Source: Gilliamella sp. ESL0405
GTDB taxonomy: Bacteria > Pseudomonadota > Gammaproteobacteria > Enterobacterales > Orbaceae
Direction: 5' to 3'
NCBI RefSeq assembly: GCF_019469205.1
Contig: NZ_CP048265.1
Span: forward strand, 992,001 to 1,056,000
DNA: 64,000 nucleotides
The notes beneath the pieces are model-generated. The model was given only the letters and a program-made list of their open reading frames with translations, made no database searches and was not told the DNA's origin. Position 1 is the stretch's first letter, and the number at the start of each line of letters is the position of its first letter. Both the position numbers and the translations under genes were made by a program. Shown in pieces: positions 1-9,223 of the stretch.

Positions 1-1
1 T

Positions 2-586
2 ATTGCTAAAGATGTCAATATCTCTGATGCATTAACGTTTATGGCCGGCGATCGTGATCATGTTGAGCAAGCTTATGCCGGTGATATTATTGGTTTACAC
101 AATCATGGTACCATTCAAATCGGTGACACGTTTACTCAAGGGGAAGATCTTAAATTTACCGGTATTCCTAATTTTGCTCCGGAACTATTTCGCCGTATCC
201 GCTTAAAAGATCCATTAAAACAGAAACAGTTATTAAAAGGGCTAGTGCAATTATCTGAAGAAGGTGCGGTGCAGGTTTTCCGTCCAATTGCTAATAACGA
301 TTTAATTGTTGGCGCAGTTGGGGTACTGCAATTTGATGTGGTGGTTGCTCGCTTAAAATCAGAATATAACGTTGAAGCCATTTATGAGCCGGTGAATGTC
401 ACCACCGCTCGTTGGGTTGAATGCGCCGATGCGAAAAAATTAGAAGAGTTCAAGCGTAAATGCGAACAAAATCTGGCATTAGACGGTGGCGACAACTTGT
501 CATATATTGCGCCAAGTATGGTCAATTTAAATCTGACTCAAGAGCGTTATCCGGATATTGAATTTAGAAAAACTCGTGAACATTAA
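2..586 (+). CDS. prfC: Peptide chain release factor 3, C-terminal part (partial at window start)
   Basis: RF3 is the cytoplasmic translational GTPase that removes RF1/RF2 from the ribosome after peptide release. The reading frame is already open at base 2 and continues without a break through the first ATG at base 41, so the gene enters from outside the window. About 194 C-terminal residues are present out of roughly 530 in the family. The stretch [22 protein letters not shown] (here starting [15 protein letters not shown]) and [20 protein letters not shown] are typical of domains II and III of RF3. The GTPase domain lies upstream and is not visible. A rho-independent terminator follows 40 bases after the stop. 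Confidence 0.95.
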   Translation: MAKDVNISDALTFMAGDRDHVEQAYAGDIIGLHNHGTIQIGDTFTQGEDLKFTGIPNFAPELFRRIRLKDPLKQKQLLKGLVQLSEEGAVQVFRPIANNDLIVGAVGVLQFDVVVARLKSEYNVEAIYEPVNVTTARWVECADAKKLEEFKRKCEQNLALDGGDNLSYIAPSMVNLNLTQERYPDIEFRKTREH

Positions 587-626
587 TTTACGCTTAAACC
601 CGTAACTTACACACTACTTCCAAATG

Positions 627-652
627 AGAGCTGATCTGTTCAGCTCTTTTTT
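627..652 (+). terminator. Rho-independent terminator of prfC
   Basis: An 8-bp stem AGAGCTGA / TCAGCTCT with a 5-nt loop is followed directly by a T run. It lies 40 bases after the prfC stop codon. Confidence 0.85.
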
Positions 653-903
653 ATTATATTGTTTTAGTTAATTTGTATTATTGGTTATCTGTGATACACT
701 CATTACGTTTTTACCTTCCTTAAATGATGATTTGATTGACTTTAATCAGTTTGTTACCTGTCAGCATCTAAAGCAAATTAAAAAATCATCAAATAGTTAT
801 CAATACGTTCCACATAAGTTGCTATAACTTTATGTATAGGTATTTTCTTTTAGCTTTATTTTATAAGTTCGACATATAATGGTTTTTTTGGATAAAAACG
901 GGT
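653..903. other. Intergenic AT-rich region before ptrA
   Basis: About 250 bases without a credible reading frame lie between the prfC terminator and ptrA. It must hold the ptrA promoter, but I could not pick one -10/-35 pair with confidence because the stretch is very AT-rich. No RNA gene or repeat is evident. Confidence 0.5.
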
Positions 904-3783
904 ATGGATAAGATGAAATTTAACCTGATAGTTATTACGGTATTAAGCGTTATGAGTTTTAATACCGCCTTTGCTGTAGATAAAAATATGACAAAATCAA
1001 TATCATACGAAAAAGTACAACAAAGTGAACGCGATGATCGCCAATATCAAGTTATTGAACTTGATAATAAAATGCGAGTATTGCTCGTTTCCGATCCTAA
1101 AGCGGTAAAATCGCTGGGTTCTTTAGCATTGCCGGTTGGCTCATTGCAAGATCCGAAGGATCAACAAGGTCTAGCGCATTATACCGAACATATGGTCTTA
1201 ATGGGCTCAAAAAAATACCCACAGCCGGCGAGTTTTTCCGAATTCTTAAATCGCCATGCCGGTAAATACAATGCCAGCACAACAGCAAACCGCACTGCAT
1301 TTTATTTTGAGGTTGAAAATAGTGCGTTTGATAAAGCCTTAGACTATTTAGCGGATGCGATTGCTGAGCCAAACTTAGATCCTAAATTTGCCGATAAAGA
1401 GCGAAACGCCGTCAATGCGGAAATGACAATGGGGCGTTCGAACGACGGATTTAGAATAGAGCAGGTTAATGCAGAAACCATTAATCCTCTTCATCCGTCT
1501 GCGCAATTTTCTGGCGGAAATTTAGAAACATTAAGTGATAAAGGCAACAGTAAATTGCAAACTGCATTAGTTGGCTTTCATAATAATTACTATTCGGCAA
1601 ATATTATGGTCGGCATCATCTACAGTAGCCAAGATATGAGCCAATTATCTAAGATAGCCAAAGAGACCTTTGGTCGTATTCCCAATAAAAATATTATCGC
1701 CCCTCGAGTTGATGTATCGGCTATGACATCTGATAGCGTAAGTAAACAGATTGACATGGTGCCGGCACAACCGAAAAAATTGCTGCTGTTACAGTTTCCT
1801 ATGGAAAACAATTTGGCCGAATTTGCTGATAAAAGTGATGAGTATATCGCCTATTTAGTCAGTAATAGTAGCCCAAATACTCTTTCTGCCCAGTTACAAA
1901 AACAGGGCTTGATTGAAGGTATCAATACCTCTTTTGATCCTACCCGATTTGGTAATAGTGGTATTTTTAGTATCAATGTCAGTTTGACCGATGAAGGTCT
2001 TTTACAAAAAGATGAAGTCATCGGCGCGATTTTTAACTATTTGCACTTAATCCAAAAAGAGGGAATTTCGCAGGTTTATTATGATGAACTGAAAAAAGTT
2101 TTAGCATTGCAGTTTAAATATCAAACAATTGAACGTGATATGTCTTATGTGGAATGGCTATCGGATCAAATGCTGGTCTATCCGACAGCGCACGTGTTAA
2201 ATTCGGATTATATCGCTGAGCGATTTGATAAATCTGCTATTGCGCAACGATTACAGACTTTAACGCCGGATAACTTAAGACTTTGGGTGATTTCACCGAA
2301 TCAATCTACCGATAAAACGGCCTATTTTTTAGATGCGCCTTATAAGATTAAAAATATTACCGATGAGCAAAAATCGCAATGGGCAACTTTAGGTGCGCAC
2401 TATACGTTTAGTTTGCCGGCATTAAATACTTATATTCCGGACGATTTTTCAATTTCTGAAAATAATAGCGCTCAAGTACTGCCGGCTGAATTTAGCAAAC
2501 GTGGTAACTTTATCCATTTTGCCAGCAAATATTTTGCTAATGAGCCTAAAGCGGCTATTTTGCTTTCATTACGTAACAATCAGGCATTTAGCGATGCTAA
2601 ATCGGATGTCGCTTTTGATCTGTTAGACTATATTGTGGGTCGTGATTTGGATCAGTTGCAATTTCAAGCTAGTGTGGCGGGCATGTCATTATCAACCGAT
2701 TATGATAACGGTTTGTTAATTAAAGCCAGCGGTTTTAGTCAGCACTTACCCGAAATGGTAACCACCATTGTTAATCGATATCGGAATGTGGCCATTGATG
2801 ATCAGAGCTTAGCGTTAGCTAAATCATGGTATCTTGAAAAGTTAGATAAATTAGATCACGTCAGAAGTTTAAGATTAGCGGTTGAACCATTAAATGGGCT
2901 ATCGGATTTGCCACATTATATTGAGCGTAGTGAACAGCGCCAAATCACGCAAAATATCACTCGTGAGGACATTATCGCTTATCGTGATAAGTTGATGACT
3001 CATTCAGTGCTCTATATGCTCAGTTTAGGCAATTTGTCTAATCAAGACTCACTTGATCTTTATCATTCCATTCAAAAAGATTTAGCGGGAGATGTCGAAT
3101 TTACGCCGTTTAGCAATTTGGTCATTAAAAAGCCATTACTTGCGCAAATCACTCAGCAAGCGAAAAGCTCTGATAATGCTTTATTAATGAGTTATATTCC
3201 TGCGGGTTATGATCGCATTAATAGTGGCATTTTAAGTTACACACTCTCAAAAATTATTGCCCCATGGTTTTATGACCAGTTACGAACTAATGAGCAACTC
3301 GGTTATGCAGTTTTTGCCGTTCCGGTCTATGTTGGCGATTCGTTAGGATTAGGTTTTATTGTACAAAGCAATCAGTATGATACCGCTTATTTGCTTAAAC
3401 GTTATCAAGCGTTATATCCGACTATGTTAAGTAAGTTAGAGGCCTTAACAACGCAGGATATCGAGCAATACAAAAAAGCGGTGCTCGATGAACTGACTAT
3501 GCCACCGCAAACACTGGAAGAAGAGCTTAATCTTTATTCATCAGATTATCGAAACTCCCGATTTACCTTCGATTCTAGAAATAAAAGAATTGAGCTATTG
3601 AAAAAGGTGACTCAGCAAGATTTAATCGATTTTTATCGACATTCGATCATTGAACCAAATGGCTTTGTGTTAGCCTCACAAGTACTGGGTAACAGTAACG
3701 ATGCAGCTAAACCTAAAGTTGCGATTAAGGAATTTACTGAATATGAAAATGCCGCAGCACTACAAAAAGCCTTAATGGAGTAA
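904..3783 (+). CDS. ptrA: Protease III (pitrilysin), periplasmic zinc metalloprotease
   Basis: Pitrilysin is an M16-family periplasmic endopeptidase that degrades small peptides and protein fragments. The 959-aa product is close to the E. coli length (962). The inverted zinc motif HxxEH is at residues 92-96 (HYTEH) and the third metal ligand is Glu173 in NAVNAEMTM. The C-terminal half carries the inactive second M16 domain pair with the conserved PWFYDQLRTNEQLGYAVFA stretch. Residues 4-24 form a signal peptide ending near FAV. The ATG at 913 (MKFNLI) is an alternative start that fits a normal signal peptide equally well. The gene stands alone here; in E. coli it sits between recC and recB. 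Confidence 0.95.
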   Translation: MDKMKFNLIVITVLSVMSFNTAFAVDKNMTKSISYEKVQQSERDDRQYQVIELDNKMRVLLVSDPKAVKSLGSLALPVGSLQDPKDQQGLAHYTEHMVLMGSKKYPQPASFSEFLNRHAGKYNASTTANRTAFYFEVENSAFDKALDYLADAIAEPNLDPKFADKERNAVNAEMTMGRSNDGFRIEQVNAETINPLHPSAQFSGGNLETLSDKGNSKLQTALVGFHNNYYSANIMVGIIYSSQDMSQLSKIAKETFGRIPNKNIIAPRVDVSAMTSDSVSKQIDMVPAQPKKLLLLQFPMENNLAEFADKSDEYIAYLVSNSSPNTLSAQLQKQGLIEGINTSFDPTRFGNSGIFSINVSLTDEGLLQKDEVIGAIFNYLHLIQKEGISQVYYDELKKVLALQFKYQTIERDMSYVEWLSDQMLVYPTAHVLNSDYIAERFDKSAIAQRLQTLTPDNLRLWVISPNQSTDKTAYFLDAPYKIKNITDEQKSQWATLGAHYTFSLPALNTYIPDDFSISENNSAQVLPAEFSKRGNFIHFASKYFANEPKAAILLSLRNNQAFSDAKSDVAFDLLDYIVGRDLDQLQFQASVAGMSLSTDYDNGLLIKASGFSQHLPEMVTTIVNRYRNVAIDDQSLALAKSWYLEKLDKLDHVRSLRLAVEPLNGLSDLPHYIERSEQRQITQNITREDIIAYRDKLMTHSVLYMLSLGNLSNQDSLDLYHSIQKDLAGDVEFTPFSNLVIKKPLLAQITQQAKSSDNALLMSYIPAGYDRINSGILSYTLSKIIAPWFYDQLRTNEQLGYAVFAVPVYVGDSLGLGFIVQSNQYDTAYLLKRYQALYPTMLSKLEALTTQDIEQYKKAVLDELTMPPQTLEEELNLYSSDYRNSRFTFDSRNKRIELLKKVTQQDLIDFYRHSIIEPNGFVLASQVLGNSNDAAKPKVAIKEFTEYENAAALQKALME

Positions 3784-3883
3784 TCAGCCCAAACGCAGAT
3801 AAAATCTGAAACATCTTCGCTTAAAATTGGCAATGTTATCACCTTGTGATACACTGCCAAAATTCAAATAGTTTGAGTGAAAT

Positions 3884-4756
3884 ATGATTACTGGATCGAT
3901 TGATTATTGTGCTATTGGGCAGCGTCTACGAGCTTATCGTATTGCCGCCTCTCTTCGTGCTGAAGATGTGGCTGAAAGTCTCAGAATATCAAGAGCGGCG
4001 GTATATCGGCTTGAAAAAGGTGAAATTGTTAAGATCGAAACCTTAGAGCGTCTGGCCAATTTATTACAGACTTCTTTAGCAAGTTTACTGGGGATAGATA
4101 CTGAGTATTACTCCAGTGGCGAAGGTTTTTTCGAACGGATGCGCCAGTTAGAAGAGCAATCAACCCATATTTACTCCCATTTTGATCCTTTCTCATTTTT
4201 ATTGACGTCGCCAAACTATCTTTCTCATTTAACTATGATGTTAGGCGAATCAAGTCAAACCCTTGATTTGCAAAAATATGCCACCACATTATCGATACTA
4301 AAAGATCGTAAAACTCAGTTTTATCAATCTGTACCGAAGGTAATTAATTTAATTAGCTTACGCAATGTGGAACGATTTTTACATATTGGTTTGGTTGGCA
4401 ATTTAAATCTTTCGCCGGGTAGAAAGTCAGAAAGGATGTTATTAGCTCGTGAAGAAGTTTATCATCTCATTGCTTTACTAGAACAGCAATCTTATGCGCC
4501 AACTATTGCTATTACGCAGCATGCTATACCGTCGATCACCTTTCAAATCTTTTATCAAAACGATAACCCGATATCGCTGGCGATAAGCCCGTTTCGGTTA
4601 GGTGAATTGCCAAATGTGACAACTGGTATTGCTTCCATTACTTCATCTTATGATGCAATTAAACGTTATCGTTTATTATTTGATAAGTTGTGGCAAGATA
4701 GCGCTAAAGATCAACAGGCTATCGATCTATTGAAAGCGACCTTAGAAAAATTTTAA
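3884..4756 (+). CDS. XRE-family helix-turn-helix regulator, function unknown
   Basis: A 290-aa protein with an N-terminal Cro/C1-type helix-turn-helix at about residues 10-67 ([19 protein letters not shown], then [12 protein letters not shown]). It is followed by a roughly 220-residue C-terminal part that I do not recognise and which could bind a ligand or mediate oligomerisation. It starts 100 bases after ptrA and ends 31 bases before aroA, so it may be co-transcribed with aroA. In E. coli the gene before aroA is serC; this replacement is unusual and hints at local control of the shikimate or cell-wall precursor genes, but no target can be named from sequence alone. Confidence 0.8.
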   Translation: MITGSIDYCAIGQRLRAYRIAASLRAEDVAESLRISRAAVYRLEKGEIVKIETLERLANLLQTSLASLLGIDTEYYSSGEGFFERMRQLEEQSTHIYSHFDPFSFLLTSPNYLSHLTMMLGESSQTLDLQKYATTLSILKDRKTQFYQSVPKVINLISLRNVERFLHIGLVGNLNLSPGRKSERMLLAREEVYHLIALLEQQSYAPTIAITQHAIPSITFQIFYQNDNPISLAISPFRLGELPNVTTGIASITSSYDAIKRYRLLFDKLWQDSAKDQQAIDLLKATLEKF

Positions 4757-4787
4757 AGAATTATCCAAGATATTTAAGAGAGTCATT

Positions 4788-6068
4788 ATGTTATCTTTAA
4801 CATTACAGCCCATAAAAAAATTCAGTGGCACGATCAATCTGCCCGGTTCTAAAAGTGTATCAAATCGTGCGTTATTACTATCTGCTTTGAGCAAAGGCAA
4901 CACCCGTTTAACCAACTTACTTGATAGTGATGATGTACGTTATATGCTTGATGCGTTATCGGCATTAAAGGTTAACTTTCAATTATCCCATGACCGAACG
5001 ATTTGTGATATTCAAGGCATTGGCGGTAAATTGCATTCCGGTGAAGCATTAGAGCTGTTTTTAGGCAATGCCGGCACAGCTATGCGCCCACTTACAGCAG
5101 CGTTATGTTTAGCGGAGAATAATATTATTCTCACTGGCGAACCACGTATGAAAGAGCGCCCAATCGGTCATCTGGTTGATGCACTACGTCAAGGTGGCGC
5201 CAAAATTGATTATCTGGAAAATGAAGGCTATCCACCACTGCATATTCATGGTGGTTTTAGCGGCGGCAGCATTGAAGTTGACGGCTCTGTTTCCAGTCAA
5301 TTTTTAACGGCGTTATTAATGGCTGCACCGTTGGCGCCAAATGATACTGAAATTACCATTAAAGGCGAGTTGGTATCCAAACCTTACATTGATATTACAA
5401 TTAAAATGATGGCGATTTTTGGGGTAACAGTAACAAATAATAACTATCAAAAATTTGTTATCAAAGGTAATCAGACATATCAATCACCCGGTCAATATTT
5501 AGTTGAAGGTGATGCATCATCCGCTTCTTACTTCCTCGCCGCCGCTGCAATAAAAGGCGGAACGGTGCGGGTCACTGGTATTGGTAAAAAGAGCCTACAA
5601 GGCGATACTCAATTCGCCCATGTATTAGAAAAAATGGGCGCTAAAGTGACGTGGGCGGATGATTATATTGAGTGTAGTTGTAATGAGCTTAATGGTATTG
5701 ATATGGATATGAACCATATTCCTGATGCAGCAATGACCATTGCTACCACAGCGCTTTTTGCCAAAGGGGCAACCACTATCCGCAATATTTATAACTGGCG
5801 AGTTAAAGAAACTGATCGCTTATCTGCTATGTCAACCGAACTACGTAAAGTTGGGGCAGAAGTTGAAGAAGGTCATGATTATATCACTATTGTGCCGCCT
5901 AAATCTTTAACGCATGCTGAAATTAAAACTTATAATGATCATCGTATGGCAATGTGCTTTTCGTTAGTGGCGTTATCCGATAGCCCTGTGACAATTTTAG
6001 ACCCAAAATGCACAATGAAAACATTCCCTGATTATTTTGAACAATTTAAACGATTGAGCGAATATTAA
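4788..6068 (+). CDS. aroA: 3-phosphoshikimate 1-carboxyvinyltransferase (EPSP synthase)
   Basis: Catalyses the sixth step of the shikimate pathway: phosphoenolpyruvate plus shikimate-3-phosphate gives EPSP, on the way to chorismate and the aromatic amino acids. The 426-aa length matches class I enzymes (E. coli 427). The substrate-binding residues Lys22, Ser23 and Arg27 sit in [27 protein letters not shown], the PEP-site loop, and the C-terminal NDHRMAM motif are all intact. Gly-Ala at the LGNAGTAMR loop suggests a glyphosate-sensitive class I form. The stop codon is one base from the cmk start, so the two are translated from one message. Confidence 0.97.
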   Translation: MLSLTLQPIKKFSGTINLPGSKSVSNRALLLSALSKGNTRLTNLLDSDDVRYMLDALSALKVNFQLSHDRTICDIQGIGGKLHSGEALELFLGNAGTAMRPLTAALCLAENNIILTGEPRMKERPIGHLVDALRQGGAKIDYLENEGYPPLHIHGGFSGGSIEVDGSVSSQFLTALLMAAPLAPNDTEITIKGELVSKPYIDITIKMMAIFGVTVTNNNYQKFVIKGNQTYQSPGQYLVEGDASSASYFLAAAAIKGGTVRVTGIGKKSLQGDTQFAHVLEKMGAKVTWADDYIECSCNELNGIDMDMNHIPDAAMTIATTALFAKGATTIRNIYNWRVKETDRLSAMSTELRKVGAEVEEGHDYITIVPPKSLTHAEIKTYNDHRMAMCFSLVALSDSPVTILDPKCTMKTFPDYFEQFKRLSEY

Positions 6069-6069
6069 T

Positions 6070-6750
6070 ATGAATAAAATCATCCCTGTTATCGCTGTTG
6101 ATGGTCCAAGTGGTGTTGGAAAGGGCACCTTATGCCAAGCGTTAGCCAATCACTTCAAATGGCATCTGTTAGATTCCGGTGCGATTTATCGGGTATTAGC
6201 GCTGTCGGCACTTAAACAAAATATTGCACTAGATGACAAACGTTCACTTGCTCAACTGGCGTTAACTTTACCGTTAACCTTTGACAGCACGGGTAATGAA
6301 GTCAAAGTGCTTTTAAATGGGCTTGATGTATCAAAAGAGATTCGCACTGAACAAACCGGTGGTGCCGCTTCGCAAGTGGCAGCTATTGAGGAAGTCAGAC
6401 AAGCTCTATTACAGCGGCAACGGGATTTTAGACAGGCGCCGGGTCTGGTTGCCGACGGTCGAGATATGGGTACAGTGGTTTTTACTGATGCCCCGGTTAA
6501 AATTTTTCTTGATGCAAGTGCCCAATCAAGAGCAGAAAGAAGGATGAAACAGTTGCAAGATAAGCAAAATCATGCTAAATTCGCCGAAATTTTGCAGGAA
6601 ATCACTGCGCGTGACCAGCGTGATCGTAATCGGGCTGTTGCGCCATTAAAACCGGCAATAGATGCACTAATAATTGATACTACATCGCTTTCTATTCAAG
6701 ATGTTTTCAATCAATCTATTACGTATATAAACGAAAAACTTGCATTGTAA
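6070..6750 (+). CDS. cmk: Cytidylate kinase
   Basis: Phosphorylates CMP and dCMP to the diphosphates in pyrimidine salvage. The 226-aa product carries the P-loop GPSGVGKGT at residues 12-20, the [11 protein letters not shown] nucleotide-binding segment and the [16 protein letters not shown] lid region typical of the Cmk family. It directly follows aroA (1-base gap) and precedes the rpsA leader, the same aroA-cmk-rpsA linkage as in enterobacteria, except that ycaL is absent. Confidence 0.97.
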   Translation: MNKIIPVIAVDGPSGVGKGTLCQALANHFKWHLLDSGAIYRVLALSALKQNIALDDKRSLAQLALTLPLTFDSTGNEVKVLLNGLDVSKEIRTEQTGGAASQVAAIEEVRQALLQRQRDFRQAPGLVADGRDMGTVVFTDAPVKIFLDASAQSRAERRMKQLQDKQNHAKFAEILQEITARDQRDRNRAVAPLKPAIDALIIDTTSLSIQDVFNQSITYINEKLAL

Positions 6751-6773
6751 ACGATCTTACAGTGTGAACATAG

Positions 6774-6835
6774 CTCCATTATAAGGATATAGGTGGAGTA
6801 TCATAAACAACCCCACAAAACATGAAGTGATGTGG
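6774..6835 (+). promoter_or_regulatory. rpsA mRNA leader, probable S1 autoregulatory structure
   Basis: Upstream of rpsA are two hairpins: CTCCA (6774-6778) pairs with TGGAG (6794-6798), with GGA in the loop region; CCACA (6813-6817) pairs with TGTGG (6831-6835). The start codon lacks a good Shine-Dalgarno sequence (only TTAAG nearby). In E. coli the rpsA leader is known to lack a strong SD and to fold into hairpins with GGA-containing loops that allow efficient, S1-autoregulated translation. The match is by architecture, not by alignment. Confidence 0.55.
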
Positions 6836-6863
6836 ACGTTAATTTTAACTTAAGTATATAAAT

Positions 6864-8546
6864 ATGACTGAATCTTTTGCTCAACTCTTTGAAGAGTCTT
6901 TAAATCAACTAGACACTCGTTCTGGTAATATGATCCGTGGTACTGTCGTTGCAATCGACAAAGATGTTGTTTTAGTTGATGCTGGTTTAAAATCTGAATC
7001 CGCCATTCCAGTAGAGCAGTTTAAAAATGCCCAAGGCGAATTAGAAGTTCAAGTTGGCGACGTTGTTGACGTTGTACTTGACTCAATTGAAGACGGCTTT
7101 GGTGAAACAATTCTATCTCGTGAAAAAGCTAAACGCCATGAAGCGTGGCTGACATTAGAAAAAGCAGTTGAAGATGCTGCAACAGTTTTAGGTGTTATCA
7201 ATGGTAAAGTTAAAGGTGGCTTTACGGTTGATCTTAATGGCGTGCGTGCGTTCCTTCCAGGTTCGCTTGTTGATGTTCGCCCATTACGCGATACTTCTCA
7301 TATCGAAAATAAAGAAATCGAATTAAAAGTTATTAAATTAGATCAAAAACGCAACAACGTTGTTGTATCACGTCGTGCGGTAATCGAATCTGAAAATAGC
7401 GCAGAAAGAGAACAACTTCTTGAAAATCTACAAGAAGGTTCTGAAGTTAAAGGTATTATCAAAAATCTTACTGATTACGGTGCATTCGTTGATCTTGGTG
7501 GGGTTGATGGTTTACTTCATATCACTGATATGGCGTGGAAACGTGTTAAACACCCAAGTGAAGTGGTTGAAGTGGGTCAAGAATTACTTGTTAAAGTTCT
7601 TAAATTTGATAAAGACCGTTCACGTGTATCACTTGGCTTAAAACAATTAGGCGAAGATCCATGGGTATCAATTGCTAAACGTTACCCAGAAGGCACTAAA
7701 GTAACTGGTAAAGTGACTAACTTAACTGATTACGGTTGTTTCGTTGAAATCGAAACTGGTGTTGAAGGTTTAGTACACGTTTCTGAAATGGATTGGACTA
7801 ACAAAAACATCCACCCATCTAAAGTTGTCAGCTTAGGTGATGTGGTTGAAGTTGTAGTACTTGAAATTGATGAAGAACGTCGTCGTATTTCTCTAGGTCT
7901 TAAACAATGTAAACCAAACCCATGGTTACAATTTGCTGAATCACACAACAAAGGTGATAAAGTTAGCGGTAAGATCAAATCTATCACTGATTTCGGTATC
8001 TTCATCGGTTTAGATGGTGGTATTGACGGTTTAGTTCATCTTTCAGATATCTCTTGGAATATGCCAGGTGAAGAAGCGGTTAAAGCTTATAAGAAAGGTG
8101 ATGATATTGAAGCAGTTGTACTACAAGTTGATGCTGAGCGTGAACGTATCTCTTTAGGTATCAAACAACTTGAAGATGATCCATTTAGCAGCTTCGCTTC
8201 TAACTACAAAAAAGGCACAATTGTTAAAGGTAAAGTAACGGCAGTTGATGCTAAAGGTGCAACAGTTGAAATTGCTGACGGTATCGAAGGCTACTTAAAA
8301 GCACAAGATATTGCTCGTGAACGTATCGAAGATGCAACTACAGCATTAAAAGTTGGCGATGAAGTTGAAGCTAAAATCGTTAACATCGATCGTAAAACTC
8401 GTGCAATTTCTTTATCTGTACGTGCTAAAGATGAAGCTGACGAAAAAGAAGCGCTTGCTGCGGTAAATAACACTGCAACACAAGAAGATGCTTCATTTAC
8501 TAATGCAATGGCTGAAGCATTCAAAGCTGCATCAAAAACTGAGTAA
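6864..8546 (+). CDS. rpsA: 30S ribosomal protein S1
   Basis: S1 binds mRNA on the 30S subunit and is needed to initiate on structured or SD-poor messages. The 560-aa product (E. coli 557) has six S1 RNA-binding repeats; the repeats 3-6 show the recurring pattern G-x-V-x-x-x-T/D-x-G-x-F-V-x-I/L-x-x-G-x-E/D-G-L-V-H-x-S (for example [20 protein letters not shown] and [20 protein letters not shown]). The codon choice is visibly smoother than in neighbours, as expected for a highly expressed gene. It is followed by a strong terminator and then ihfB. Confidence 0.98.
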   Translation: MTESFAQLFEESLNQLDTRSGNMIRGTVVAIDKDVVLVDAGLKSESAIPVEQFKNAQGELEVQVGDVVDVVLDSIEDGFGETILSREKAKRHEAWLTLEKAVEDAATVLGVINGKVKGGFTVDLNGVRAFLPGSLVDVRPLRDTSHIENKEIELKVIKLDQKRNNVVVSRRAVIESENSAEREQLLENLQEGSEVKGIIKNLTDYGAFVDLGGVDGLLHITDMAWKRVKHPSEVVEVGQELLVKVLKFDKDRSRVSLGLKQLGEDPWVSIAKRYPEGTKVTGKVTNLTDYGCFVEIETGVEGLVHVSEMDWTNKNIHPSKVVSLGDVVEVVVLEIDEERRRISLGLKQCKPNPWLQFAESHNKGDKVSGKIKSITDFGIFIGLDGGIDGLVHLSDISWNMPGEEAVKAYKKGDDIEAVVLQVDAERERISLGIKQLEDDPFSSFASNYKKGTIVKGKVTAVDAKGATVEIADGIEGYLKAQDIARERIEDATTALKVGDEVEAKIVNIDRKTRAISLSVRAKDEADEKEALAAVNNTATQEDASFTNAMAEAFKAASKTE

Positions 8547-8567
8547 AAAATATTTATGCAAAGAGTA

Positions 8568-8590
8568 AAGAGGGCTTGCCCTCTTTTTCT
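8568..8590 (+). terminator. Rho-independent terminator after rpsA
   Basis: Stem AAAGAGGG / CCCTCTTT with loop CTTG, ending in a T-rich tail, 21 bases after the rpsA stop. Confidence 0.9.
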
Positions 8591-8644
8591 TTTGTGGTAT
8601 AAAATGTAAAAGTTCTAAGCCACATAAACAAATTAGGAGTGACC

Positions 8645-8935
8645 ATGAACAGATCCGATTTAGCAGAAAAAATAGTCAACTGGCGGGCACACCTTCCTGT
8701 GCAACTAGTTGATGATGCTGTTAGAGATATCATCGAGCAGATCGCATTAGCTATGGAAAGTAACGATCGTGTTGAAATTCGAGGCTTTGGTAGTTTTAGT
8801 TTAAATTACCGTGCTCCACGTAAAGCAAGAAACCCAAGAACAGGTGGGAATGTTGATGTTAAACATAAATATATTCCTCACTTCAAACCGGGTAAAGAAT
8901 TACGTGAACGCGTAAACAATGCTGCAAAAGCATAA
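8645..8935 (+). CDS. ihfB: Integration host factor, beta subunit
   Basis: IHF-beta pairs with IhfA to bend DNA at specific sites in the nucleoid, in recombination and at sigma-54 promoters. The 96-aa product has the full HU/IHF fold: the RVEIRGFGSFSLNYR beta arm, the NPRTG tip whose proline intercalates into DNA, and the C-terminal HFKPGKELRERV. I place the start at ATG 8645 because AGGAG lies 5 bases upstream; a GTG at 8639 in frame overlaps that ribosome-binding site and is unlikely. It follows rpsA as in E. coli. Confidence 0.96.
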   Translation: MNRSDLAEKIVNWRAHLPVQLVDDAVRDIIEQIALAMESNDRVEIRGFGSFSLNYRAPRKARNPRTGGNVDVKHKYIPHFKPGKELRERVNNAAKA

Positions 8936-8955
8936 TACTTTACACTCTTGTGTTA

Positions 8956-8986
8956 AAAAAGCCTTTGATTAACATCAAAGGCTTTT
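8956..8986 (+). terminator. Rho-independent terminator after ihfB
   Basis: A 14-bp stem AAAAAGCCTTTGAT / ATCAAAGGCTTTTT around a 3-base loop, 20 bases after ihfB. The A-rich and T-rich flanks would let it work in both directions. Confidence 0.92.
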
Positions 8987-9223
8987 TATTTTCTGATTAT
9001 TTGAATGGCAATTTCCTACAAATCCCTTTTGTGTTTCTTAGTATTGATCTTTCCTTGATTAATAACCGAATAGCTAAGACTCAATCCCCTCAAATTTACC
9101 CAGCCAAACCTGCAACTTGTTAAAAAAAGTTGGAACATCGCTCCCATTTACTTCTACTGTCAGTTTTACTAAAGCGCTGACAAATTAAGATTATCGTTTT
9201 ATACGATAAGTTATTCACTGCTT

